The translations under genes were made by a program, and so were the position numbers. Below the pieces are notes generated by a model. That model ran no database searches, was not told where the DNA came from, and saw only the letters and a list, made by a program, of their open reading frames with translations. From Ursus arctos (Eukaryota; Chordata; Mammalia; Carnivora; Ursidae), in assembly GCF_023065955.2 (NCBI RefSeq), contig NW_026623078.1:7512199-7576198 (forward strand): a stretch of DNA of 64,000 nucleotides. Reading direction: 5' to 3'. Positions 34,291 to 44,860 of the stretch are shown here, piece by piece; position 1 is the first letter of the stretch, and the number at the start of each line of letters is the position of its first letter.

Positions 34291-35860
34291 AATACGGTCA
34301 GATTAGAAAATTCCAATACTGTAATAGGTTAATGTATTAACAACTTAACTAATGTATAAGATTAAAGGCAGAGTCTTAAAAATAACTGTAGTTAACTATA
34401 ACTTGTTAACAAATGCACAGTAGAAAAAGAGGTAAATTGTGACATCAAAAATATGAAATGGGAGGAGTAAAAGGGTGAAGATTTTATGACCAAGTGAAGA
34501 TAAGTTCCTTTCAGCATAAATTGGATTGTTTTATTTTTGAGATGTTCTATGTAAACATCATGGTAACCACAAAGCAAAAATCTAAAGCAGATTCACAGAA
34601 CATAAAAAAAAAAAGGCAGAGGACAGAGAATACCACCATGGAATATCGCCAGTTTGTGAAGTTACGCAGAAACAGAGGGAAGAAGAACAAATGGGAGATT
34701 TAAGGCAACCAGAAAGGAAACAGATGGCAGTAGTAAGTCTTTGCATATAAGTAATCATTCGACAAATAAATGGATTGAATTCACCAAATGGAACAGAGTG
34801 GCTGGATGGGTTAAAAAAACAAAACAAAACTAAAGTAAAATACAAGTCCCAGCTATTTGCTGCCTATAGGAGACTTTTCAGCTCTGAAGACACACATAAC
34901 TTCAAAGTGAAGGGATGGAAGAAGATATTCCATGCAAATGGATATGAAAAGAAAATGGAGTAGCCAGATTTCTATCAGACAAAATAGACTTAAAGCCAAA
35001 AATGAAAATGAGACAAAGAAGGACATTTTATCATAATAAAGGGTTCAGTACATAAAGTATAACAATTATATACCCTCCCAACATCAGAGCACCTAAATAT
35101 TATTAAGCAAATACTAAAATTGGAAGGTAGAAATACATAGCAATACAGTAATAGTATGGGACTTCAGTGCCCCACTTTTAACAATGAATACATCATCCAT
35201 ACAGAAAATCAACAAGAAAACATTGGAATTGACACTGCTTTAGACCAAATGGACTTAACAGACATATATAGAACTTTCATCCAACAGCAATAAAATGCTC
35301 ATTCCTCACATGTGCAAATGGGACATTTTCTAAGATCATAATGATAGGACATAAAACATGTTTTAGCAAATTTAAGAAGACTGAAATCATACAAACTATA
35401 TTTTCTGACCACAATGGAAAGAAACTAGAAATTGACAAGAGGAAAGTTCGAAAATTTACAAATATACAGAAACTATAACATATTTCTGAACAGTGAGTCA
35501 AAGAAGAAATCAAAAAAGTTATCTCAAAATAAATGAAAATGGAAACACAACCACCAATACCTGTAGGATGCCACAGAAGCAGTTCTGAGAGGAAAGTTTA
35601 TAGCAACATGAATCTATTAAAAATTAGAAGTATCTCAACTAAACTACCTAGCTTTATACATCTAATAACTAGAAAAAGAACAAATTAAGGCAAAGTTAGC
35701 AGAAGGAAAGAAATAATAAACAGCATAGTAGAAATAAATGAAATAGAGGCCAGAAAAATAATAGAAAGGATCAAATGAAACTAAGAGCTGGTTCCGTGAA
35801 AAGATACACATTTGACAAAGCTTAAGCTAGAGTAACCAAGAAAAGGAGAAGACTGAAATA

Positions 35861-36316
35861 CAGACATACCTGAGAGGTTTTGCAACTTTGGTTCCAGACC
35901 ACTGCAGTAAAACAAATATTGTCATAAAGTGAGTCAGATGAATTTTTTTTGGTTTCCCAAGATGTATAAACGTTATGTTTATAGTATACTGTAGTGTATT
36001 AAGTGTGCAATAGCATTCTGTCTAAAATAATTGTATATACCTTAATTTCAAAATGCTTTATTGCTAAAAGATGCTTACCATTATGTGAACTTTCAGCTGG
36101 TTATAATCAGTGATCACAGATCACCATAACAAATATAATAATGAAAAAGTTTGAGTTTCTGAGATATACTAAAATGTGACACAAAAAGTGAACAAATGCT
36201 GTTGGAAAAATGGTGCCTATCTTGACTCAGGGCTGCCAAAGACTTCCAATTTGTTAAAAAAACACAGTATTTGTGAAGTGCAGTAAAGTGGAGTGCAATA
36301 AAATAAGGTGTGCTTG
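35861..36316 (-). mobile_element. Tigger1-like nonautonomous DNA transposon (second copy)
   Basis: 456 bp with clean ends: CAGACATACCTGAGAGGTTT at the left and AAGGTGTGCTTG at the right, both next to TA (35859-35860 and 36317-36318), the Tigger target duplication. The internal sequence matches 8325-8796 throughout, including TTTGGTTTCCCAAGATGTAT, GATCACAGATCACCATAACA and GAACAAATGCTGTTGGAAAA. The transposase gene is absent. It lies in ORF2 of the old L1 F and so moved after F inserted. Confidence 0.93.
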
Positions 36317-36370
36317 TAAATTAGAAGTGAAAAGGGGAACATTAACAATTGATACTACAGAAACACATAG

Positions 36371-36547
36371 CAGCCAGCGTGATGAGTTGTAAGAATGAGG
36401 GGAAACAAGATTTTATGAAGTATTCTATTTGAGGGGCTCTCTACCAGGCAGACAGTCACCCCCAGGGCCCCGGGTGCTAAACCCACACCTCTCCCAACTA
36501 TGTGGCTAACTCCTTATATGTACTCTCGAGTGTTGCAATGAGAGCAA
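36371..36547 (+). repeat. L1 5' UTR-like fragment inside ORF2 of element F (rearranged copy)
   Basis: 36408-36546 matches 32868-33013 in the 5' UTR of element F along its whole length, including CCTTATATGTACTC and GTGTTGCAATGAGAGCA. The preceding 36371-36407 (GATGAGTTGTAAGAATGAGG) matches 33107-33143. In the 5' UTR this second block lies about 100 bp downstream of the first, whereas here it lies directly upstream. ORF2 sequence continues on both sides, so the fragment is an insertion and not part of ORF2. Confidence 0.85.
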
Positions 36548-36973
36548 CGTAAGATCTGAAGAGACTATTATAAATGATTGTATGACAGAAATTAGATGAC
36601 ATAAAGAAATTGATAAATTCCAACAAACCTACCAAGACTGAATCAGGAAGAAATAGAGGATCTGAACAGACCAATAACAAATAAAGAGATTATATCCATT
36701 ATCAAAAACTTCACAACACACAGAAACCTCAGGGCCGGATAGCTTCACTGGGAAATTCTATCAAACATTTAAAAGAATAATGCCAAACTTCTTAAAACTC
36801 TTCCAAAAAATTGAAGAGGAGGGGATACTTCCAAACTTATTTTGTGAGGCCAGCATTATTACCCTGATATGGAGCATATAAAAAAATTATAGACCAATGT
36901 CCCTGATGAACGTAGATGGAAAAATCCTCAACAAAATAAAGCAAGGTAAATTCAAAAACATATTAAAAAGATT

Positions 36974-37155
36974 GAGGGCTTCAGAGGGGAGGGGGGTGGG
37001 GGAATGGGATAGGCTGGTGATGGGTAGTAAGGAGGGCACGTATTGCATGGTGCACTGGGTGTTATACGCAACTAATGAATCATCGAACTTTACATCAAAA
37101 ACCAGGGAGGTACTGTATGGTGACTAACATAATATAATAAAAAAACATTAAAAAA
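36974..37155 (+). mobile_element. Young L1 3' end, strongly 5'-truncated
   Basis: About 180 bp of young carnivoran L1 3' UTR with its poly-A. It starts GAGGGCTTCAGAGGGGAGGG, contains ACTGGGTGTTATACGCAACT, AATGAATCATCGAACTTTAC, GGTGACTAACATAATATAAT and ends in an A-run. It is flanked by AAAAAGATT at 36965-36973 and 37156-37164. It is the same subfamily group as elements B and C, here better preserved. It interrupts ORF2 of element F. The frame at 36897-37127 is a fusion artefact of both. Confidence 0.93.
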
Positions 37156-37415
37156 AAAAAGATTTATGCTTAGGATGGAAGGATGGAGCAACATATGCAA
37201 ATCAATAAATCATTAATGAAATGAAAGATAAAAATCATATGATCATCTCAGTAGATGCAGGAAAAGCATTTCACAAAATACAACATCCATTTATGATAAA
37301 AATTCTCAACAAAGTATGTATAAAGGGAATATACTTCAACATAATAAAGGCCATAAGCCCACAGCTAACATAGTATTAAATAGTGAAAGGCTCTAATGTT
37401 AGGAAGAAGACAACT

Positions 37416-37606
37416 TTTTTTTTTAAAGATTTTATTTATTTATGTTAGAGAACAGGGGGAAGGGAAAAGGAGAGGGATAGAATCTCAAGCAGACTCCCCA
37501 CTGAGTGCAGAGCCTGACATGGGGCTTGATCTCATGACCCTGAGGTCATGACCTGAGCTGAAACCAAGAGTTGGATGTTCAACTGGCTGAGCCACCCCAG
37601 TGCCCT
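37416..37606 (-). mobile_element. Can-SINE (SINEC), reverse, inside element F
   Basis: T-run, AAAGATTTTATTTATTTATG, GA-rich tract, GACCCTGAGGTCATGACCTG, inverted head GAGCCACCCCAGTGCCC. The 14-bp target-site duplication GGAAGAAGACAACT at 37402-37415 and 37607-37620 is perfect, marking a clean insertion in the reverse-transcriptase region of the old L1. Confidence 0.97.
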
Positions 37607-39808
37607 GGAAGAAGACAACTCTTCCCACTGTTATTCAGTGCAGTACTGGAAGCCCTAGCTAGAGCAATTAGGCAATGCAAAGAAATAAAACGTATCCAGA
37701 TTTGTAAAGGAGGAAGTAAATTTGTCATTATTTGCAGATGATACAAGTTTTGTATATAGAAAATCCCGAAGACTCAACTAAAAACATGTTGGAACAAATC
37801 AATGAATTTAGTGATCTTGCAGAATATAAAATTAATATATAGAAATCTGTTTCATTTCTATACAGTAATAATGAAACATCTGCAAAAGGAATAAAGAAAA
37901 CTATCCCATTCACAATAGCACCAGAACCCATAAAATATCTGTAAATGTGCCAAGAAATGAAAGATACGTACAATGAAAACTATTGAAAGAAATTTTAAAA
38001 AGACAGAAACAGAAAGATGTCTCATGTTCATAGATTGAAAGAATTAATATTGTGAAAATGTCCATACTACCCAAGACCATCTATAGATGCAACAAAATTT
38101 CTATCACAAATCCAATTGCATTCTTCACAGAAAAAAACAAAACCAAACCTAAAATTTGTATGGAACAAAAAACCCCAAATCGTCAAATCAATCCTGAGAA
38201 AGAAGAACAAACAAGAAGCATCACACTTCCTGATTTCTAACTATACAAACCTATAGTAATTGAAACACTATAGTATTAGCACAAAAGGAGACACATACAA
38301 ATGGAACAGAATGGAGAGACCATAATTAAACTCTGGCATGTACAGTCAGCTAATATTCCATAAGGGAGCCAAGAATACCTAATGGAGAAAGGATAAGTAC
38401 TTTCACAAATTTGGGAAAACTGGATAACCACATGCAGAAAAATGAAATTAGATCTCTATCTTCTCACAAAAATTAACCTGAAGTGGATCAAAAACTCACA
38501 TGTAAGACCTGATACCATAAAATTTCTTAAAATACAGGGAAGAAGCACCTCAACATTGGCTAGGAATGACTTTTTGGATATATCACCAAAAGCTGTATCA
38601 CAAATAACAAGAGCAAAAAGTTATATCACAAATAACAAGAACAAAAATCAGTAAGTGGAACCACATCAAACTTAAACGCTTTAGTACAGCAAAGGAAATA
38701 ATAAACAAAATGAAGAGGGAAACTATAGAATGTGAGCAAATCAGATATTAGATAAGGGTCAATATCCAAAACATAACAGGAACTCATACAACTCAATAAT
38801 AACAAGAAAAACTAATAAGATTTTAAAAAATGGGCAGAGGAACTAAACATTTTTCCAAACAAAGAAGACATTTAAATGGCCAACAAAAATATGAAAATAT
38901 GCCTAAGAATACTAATCATCAGGAAAATGCAAATCAAATAGCACAATGAGATATTGCCTCACACCTATTAGTATGGCTATTATCAAGAAAATGAGAGATA
39001 ACAAGTGTTGGTGAGGATGTGGACAAAAGAGAACCCTTGTACACTGTTGTTGGGATGTAAATTATTTCGTCAACTGTGGAAAACAGTGTGGCGGTTTCTC
39101 AAAAACTCAAAAATAATCTACCTTGTGAGCCAGCAATTTCACCTCTAGGTATATATCTAAAGGAAATGAAAACCGAGTATCAGATTTGCACCCCAATGTT
39201 TACTGCAGTATTATTCACAATAGCCAAGATGGGAGAACAACCTAAGTGACCCATGAACAGATGAATGTATAAAGAAGATGTGGTATATGCGACAGAATAT
39301 TATTCAGCTGCAAGAAATAAGGACATGCTGCCATTTGTGACAACATGGATTGATCTTGAGGATGTTGTGCTAAATGAGATTAGTCAAACAGAAAAGCACA
39401 AATACTGCATGGTAGTACTTTTATGTGGAATCTAAAACAAACCAAAGTCATAAAAACAGAGTGAATTGGTAGTTACCAGGATCTAGAGTGTGGAGGAATA
39501 GGAGAGATGTTGTGTAAAGGTACAAACTTGGAACTAGTTGACAAGTTCTAGAGATCTAATGCATAGTTGAGTGAATATGGAAAACCATACTGTATTATAA
39601 TCATCAGCTTAATAAGTGACTAGACCTTAATTATTCCCACCACCAAAAAGAAATTATAATTATGTCTTTTAATAGAGGTAGCATTGCTACAATGACAGTT
39701 ACATTACAATATACAAATGTATCAAATTAACATGTTGTATATCTTATAATTTAATGATGTTATATGTCAAACATTTCAAATAAATAAACACACACACACG
39801 CATACACA

Positions 39809-40205
39809 TTAAGGATATATTTACCATATGACCCAATAGTCTTAATTCTAGGTACTTAACCCAGAAGTCCTTCATCAGGTGAATGGAAGGATCACACAGT
39901 GGAATACTCCGAGTAATAATAAGAAACCAACTATTGATCCATGCGACAACGTGGATGAATCTTAAATGCATTTAGCTAAGAGAAAGAAGCCAGAACCAAG
40001 TATGTTACAATTCTGTCATGATAGAAAACAGATCAGTGTTTCGGCTAAAGGATTGACTGCAATGGGACAACGTGAGTTTTTAGGGTGTGGGAACTGTCTT
40101 TCAGGTGCTGTGGCAGTGGACACACAACTCTGTGCATTTGTCAAAATCTACAGAATTGTATGCCCCAAAGAGTGAATTTTACTATGCACATTTAAATAAA
40201 TCAGC
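39809..40205 (+). mobile_element. Ancient L1ME-type 3' segment G, right half
   Basis: It continues 32030-32203 after removal of element F: ACCATATGACCCAATAGTCT, CATGCGACAACGTGGATGAA, GAAAGAAGCCAGAACCAAGT, GAAAACAGATCAGTGTTTCG, TGAATTTTACTATGCACATT. These are landmarks of an L1ME 3' UTR. No tail or outer duplication can be recognised. Confidence 0.82.
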
Positions 40206-41330
40206 TAAATAAATCAGGGGTTTGTCAGGGGGAACTCAAGATGGTACGGACTGTGGTAGATGATATAACTTCCCTGAAAGGTTTGAGGAGATGGGAGCTG
40301 ACCTAAGTAACTTGAGAAAGCAATCTTAGATTAAATTCTGTAAGGCTAAAGACAAAAAACTGTATACAAACACTTTATTGTAGTTGGTAAGATTGTTTCT
40401 CATAGATGTATGGCTTAGCAATTTTGAAAATACTTTGCATGTGTTTTATTGTTGAAGAAGTAAATATATTTCACATTGTAGAAATTGAGACCTAGGGGAG
40501 AATGAAGTTACAAATAAGCAATGGGAAATACTAAAATGAACTCTGTGGTGCTGTATTGGAGTTCAGTGTATCAATGTGAACTTATGTACTTTAAAACACA
40601 TACCCACACACATATATGTGTAGATAGATTTAAGAAAGTAATGTAGAAATAAATGTATGTGTTTACTTTCCTATCTCTGTCCATTGAGGGGCCTAGAAGC
40701 AGTGAGCAGCAAGCACACCTAGTTCCTAGGTCTTGGTTTCTAATACCACGCTCCAGTGAATGGAACCAGGGCTCCTTGGTAAAATGGCCGGATCTGTGGC
40801 CAGGACAGAGAAAATATAAGATGTGCCTGGAACATCCTGTATTTTCAGAAAATCAGAAAGTGTTCAGAAAAGGGAGGGGAAGATCCAAAGGACACATTTA
40901 ATCTGAAAATGTTCTGTGTGGCCAAGCTGGAACAATTGGAGCAATGAAGTAAAGAATGATAATATTGGATTATACCCCCCCAATAAATAGACATAAGTTC
41001 ATACTGATACAGATATACGATTGAATAAATAAATAGTAGAGAAAGAACAACTTCTCCTTAAAGAAGAATTCTAATAAATGTAGAAGGAATGAGGGAAATA
41101 GAAAATCATCTTTTAGTTTACGACAGTAGTAATTGCTGAAGGCAAGGTCCATCAATGAATATTAAAAATAATGAGAAACAGGATATATTTGTATGATTTT
41201 AAAATACTTTTCCTCCAGATGTTTGTTAATCACACAAGCCTGAGGCCCGTAAAATTAGTAAAGAAGTAAGTAAAATGGCTTAAGGGTGAAAAAAACAAAC
41301 ATTATCATTTTGTTAGTTATTTCTGCAAGT
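40206..41330. other. Unassigned, possibly an ancient interspersed repeat
   Basis: No gene found. The texture (AGTGAGCAGCAAGCACACCT, CCAGTGAATGGAACCAGGGC, GGCCAAGCTGGAACAATTGG, runs of AATAAATAAATAG) reminds me of old high-copy mammalian repeats, possibly an old LINE 3' region. I cannot name a family, and the short frames (40653-40901, 40970-41155) look like chance. Confidence 0.35.
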
Positions 41331-42912
41331 GTAGACTGCTAAACGTTTTGTAGTTCGAGTCTTATTCACTCTGAACACACAGGACTTACGTAGGTTTCCC
41401 CCAAAGTATGAGGTGAGTGTGGAACTGCTTTCAGCTAATGGTGAGAACAAACTGTGCTCATGTTGTATTGTATGGCATGTTTGGAGACCTGGATTTCGGA
41501 GCAGGAGAAAAGGAAGATGGCAAAAACTAAAGGAAAAGACTAGAGTTTTTTCCGGAAAAAAATATATAGACTACCTGCCAAATTGTGTTTTACTTGCCTT
41601 CTCATTTGCATCTTACCTTTGCGGATGAGTTAACATAACCTGTTTGGGAATGATATAACTTTACTACCTCTTACCTGTTGCGACTGCATCGCGTGAGAGA
41701 ACTGAACTGTGGCCCACATCTTTCTCCAGGGCTTTTGGCGGAAGTGAGTCAATACATTGTTTTTGGCTTTACTTGCTGTCCCTCCCTGATATGCCCGCTC
41801 AGGGTGCTTTGGAATTTTCCAGGTACATTATTAGAGGAGGAGGTACAGGAGGAGGGCCAGAGCATAGGTTCATTTTGCTTGGGGGGAGGGTTCCAGTGAT
41901 TGTTAGGGAAGCATTGAAATGGACCCAAATGGAGTAAGAATAAAAAAATTACCTGAAATAAATATGTACCAAACACTGAAAATTCCTTATCATATTTAAG
42001 TATCTTTTATTTTATTTAAAAATTGACTTAAAATGTAAACTGAGATTTTCTTTAGCATGGATTTCAACACCTTTTTTTGGTGTCTGTGTCAGGAACACAG
42101 TGTTCTGTCAAGTCATTCAGTGACGAAGATTGTTGGCTTGCTGCCCACCAGGGTCAAGTTCATTCAGATAAGTTTCAGTGTAGGTTCTGAACTGAGTGAG
42201 GAATGTTCCTCTTGTCTTTGCATGTTAGGTGGGTCTAGAGAATTGTTTTAAAACAAGATTATTTTTCAGGGATATGGTTTTTTGTTTTAAATATGCAAAC
42301 AATTCTTGATACTGACATCATTTTCTTGTTTTTTTATTGACTGGCTGTGCCTAAACTGGTGAAATATCACAACTCACCTAACCATACCAGACAAGTATAT
42401 AGTATGTACTATATGGACTCTGTTGTGTCATTTAAGGTATTTGGATAAATCATTGAAGAAAACACATACTCAGAAAGTGCTTTTCTCAGTCACATATATG
42501 AATTAAAAATTAGGAAAGTGAATTAGAAGCAGGAGAAATACAGTGTTTGCTAAGGGATGTATATAATCAAGATATATTTAAGTATTTTATTTATTCCTTC
42601 ACATTTTTGAAAGAATGGCTCTTTCTCATTATTTTTCTCATTTACTATCATTGTTTTCCAATCACAGAAATGCATTGACTCTGTTGTATTCAGAATGCAG
42701 TAAGTATATTAAGCTAAGGATTAGAGCAGTTTTGCCTGAAAATCGTACATATTTAATCACATTTCTTCTAAAAATACTTAATTTACATAAATGTAAATGA
42801 GAGAACAAATATATCTTGCCTTATAACTAGCTCACTAGACCATCAGAAGATAACTTTTTTTCCTATGCGTTGCAGTATTTAACCAAGGTGATTAGTTTGT
42901 GTTGATACTTGT
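41331..42912. other. Unassigned non-coding sequence
   Basis: AT-rich single-copy-looking DNA. Frames at 41413-41628, 41678-41899, 41749-41976 and 42057-42251 are under 76 codons, overlap on opposite strands and show no recognisable domain. No repeat family recognised. Confidence 0.5.
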
Positions 42913-42922
42913 TGAAGGTTTT

Positions 42923-43123
42923 TTTTTTTTTTTTTAAGATTTTACTTATTTATTTGACAGAGAGAGAGTGTACAAGTGGGGAGGTGGGGGGAGAGGCAGG
43001 AAGAAGGAGAAGCCGGCCCCCCCACAGAGCAGAGAGCCTGATGCAGGGCTTGATCCCAGGACCCCAGGATCATGACATGAGCTGAAGGCAGACACTTAAC
43101 TTACTGAGCCACCCAGGCACCCC
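42923..43123 (-). mobile_element. Can-SINE (SINEC), reverse
   Basis: Long T-run, AAGATTTTACTTATTTATTT, GA-rich tract with a G-rich expansion, CCAGGATCATGACATGAGCT, inverted head GAGCCACCCAGGCACCCC. TGAAGGTTTT lies on both sides (42913-42922 and 43130-43139), consistent with a target-site duplication with a slightly disturbed right edge. Confidence 0.95.
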
Positions 43124-43482
43124 TGTTTCTGAAGGTTTTAAAGACTTGCCTTAGTGTCTGTTGAAATATCTGATTTCTTGGCTAATGTCTGATAATGTTT
43201 CTGTTTTGTGATTTTTCATTGTCTTTCTTATTCATTAATGCTTTTATATTATAAAAATATATAAAACAAATCATAAGTATATGCTTTTATGGACACATAT
43301 TAAATATTTAAAACAAAACATGTTATCAAAAAGCTATAATGTAAACATTTCTTTGGCATATATTTTTGCATGGGTTACATTGGCTGCGCTTCCAATGAAA
43401 CTTGAATGGAAGAAACTTTTTTCCCCATCAAATCTTCCTTTGGCGAAAGTAATCACTTATTGTACTTTCAAGTACCTCTGAA
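43124..43482. other. Unassigned spacer between two Can-SINEs
   Basis: AT-rich sequence, no gene or repeat recognised. Confidence 0.4.
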
Positions 43483-43499
43483 CAGCATTAAATATTTTT

Positions 43500-43668
43500 T
43501 TTAAGATTTTATTTATTTAGAGAGAGGGACAGCACAAGCGGGAGGGGCAGAGAGAGAGAGAGAGTGTGTGGAGCCCGACGTGGGGCTTGATTCTAGGACC
43601 CTGAGATCATGACCTCAGTTGAAACCCAAGAGTCAGATGCTTAAATGGCTATGCCACCCAGGTGCCCT
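43500..43668 (-). mobile_element. Can-SINE (SINEC), reverse, shortened middle
   Basis: T-run, AAGATTTTATTTATTTAGAG, an (AG)n stretch, GAGCCCGACGTGGGGCTTGA, CCCTGAGATCATGACCTCAG, inverted head GCCACCCAGGTGCCC. The 17-bp flanks CAGCATTAAATATTTTT (43483-43499) and CAGTGTTAAGTATTTTT (43669-43685) differ at three positions. The GGAGCCTGCTTC block is missing, so the copy is internally shorter than its neighbours. Confidence 0.95.
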
Positions 43669-43859
43669 CAGTGTTAAGTATTTTTGATGTAGATTGAATA
43701 TACATGAATTTCTCAGAAAACCTTAGAATGTTAAATATTGGAAGGAGTGTATTACTGCCTCTCCTTCCTCATGGGGCACATTGTAGTTGTTAGTTGAGAA
43801 TTAGGATTTGTGTATTACATCACGGTAGTGCTCTTCCTACTTCCATAGTGCCCTTTGTC

Positions 43860-43985
43860 ATAGCTTCCAGTGATCATTGCTTTACCTGCCTTTCTTCCCA
43901 GTTAGACTGAGAGCTTCTTGAGGTCTGGGATCATCGTGAATGAGTGAAGGAATGAATGAATGAATGAATAAAGTAGAGGCAAGGC
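43860..43985 (+). mobile_element. L2 LINE 3' fragment
   Basis: GTTAGACTGAGAGCTTCTTG, AGGTCTGGGATCATCG and a final (GAAT)n run, GAATGAATGAATGAATGAAT. This is the end of an L2; part of the middle is deleted. Confidence 0.72.
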
Positions 43986-44682
43986 ATGTAGATGGATAGT
44001 GGCAGCGATTTCTTTAAAAACTGGTGACAAAAGACTTATATACTCTCGAGTTAAATACCTATACCTTTGGTAAAAGTATAACTAAATACAACTAAATATT
44101 CAAGTCTCATGAAAATAGAATTAGTGATATTATATTTTTTTATTCTATATTTATTCCCTTATGACAAGACAAAGTTAAGAGATTGCAGTTGTTGTCATGG
44201 GAACATAATTTCGCATTTAGTAACAGTTTCTTCTGAGTGTCCATCAATACTTAGTTGAGAATACTTAAAATATGCATCCTGATATAATCAGAATTTTCAA
44301 CTATGAGAAAAATTAACTGGAGAAAGATTCTGTACTTAATTAGGAAAAGTAGTTAAAGAAATGAGTATGTAATAAGCATGCATGATCACATGGCTCAGTT
44401 ATTTGAAAATCTATTACCAGGGTTTTATGTGATAATTAAATTTTAAGTAGACTGGCTCATTAACAAAGCTAATGTATCCCATGGGTTGAATATGTGGTTA
44501 TGGTCTGTATAACTTATATTTCCAGAAGAAATTTTAATGAAAAGCATTACTGAACAATCCACCCATTTGTCATGGGCAGTGGCAGGGAGGAGTTCCTTCT
44601 TAAATCCAAAGTAAGACCAATATATGTATGAAGCCCTAGGAAATTTTGGATGTAGAACTTCAGTTTTTAAAACTTGTATAGT
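43986..44682. other. Unassigned non-coding sequence
   Basis: No gene or repeat recognised. Confidence 0.45.
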
Positions 44683-44860
44683 AATGACAGCTGCTATTTT
44701 GTGGGTGACTACCTAATATGTGCCACAGAATCTGTTTTACATGTATTTTCTCATTCAGTTTCCACAATGACCCTGTTGAGATGAATAGTACTGTCTTTAT
44801 TTTGCATCTTGGATAACATGGCTGTATCTCAGGTTAAAAACTTGCGTGGCATTACTCTGT
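44683..44860 (-). mobile_element. MIR SINE
   Basis: Inverted MIR: GACAGCTGCTATTTTGTGGG, TACCTAATATGTGCCACAGA, TTTTACATGTATTTTCTCAT, TTGAGATGAATAGTACTGTC. It is truncated at the tRNA-like end. Confidence 0.8.

Larger units (their letters stand above)
34735..39430 (+). pseudogene. L1 ORF2 remnant of element F
   Basis: Endonuclease from about 34755 (CAAATAAATGGATTGAATTC, TATTTGCTGCCTATAGGAGA, GGGACTTCAGTGCCCCACTT). The linker is split by inserts. Reverse transcriptase covers about 36600-37900 (CGGATAGCTTCACTGGGAAA, ACATAGTATTAAATAGTGAA), with the catalytic FADD codons preserved at 37731-37742. The C-terminal part runs to about 39430 (AACCCTTGTACACTGTTGTT, TGTTTACTGCAGTATTATTC, AGATGTGGTATATGCGACAG). 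Frames are short, with stops throughout. Confidence 0.88.
32204..39808 (+). mobile_element. Old near full-length L1 (L1M-type) element F, with four later insertions
   Basis: 7,605 bp as it stands, about 6.5 kb without later insertions. The order is 5' UTR (32204 to about 33230, starting CTGATGAGTGATGTCAGCAC), ORF1 (about 33400-34290), ORF2 (about 34735-39430), a short 3' UTR and an A-rich tail grading into (CA)n at 39780-39808. It is flanked by the 11-bp duplication TTAAGGATATA. Hosted insertions are a Tigger1-like element (35861-36316), an L1 5' UTR fragment (36371-36547), a young L1 3' end (36974-37155) and a Can-SINE (37416-37606). All frames are broken. Confidence 0.9.
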
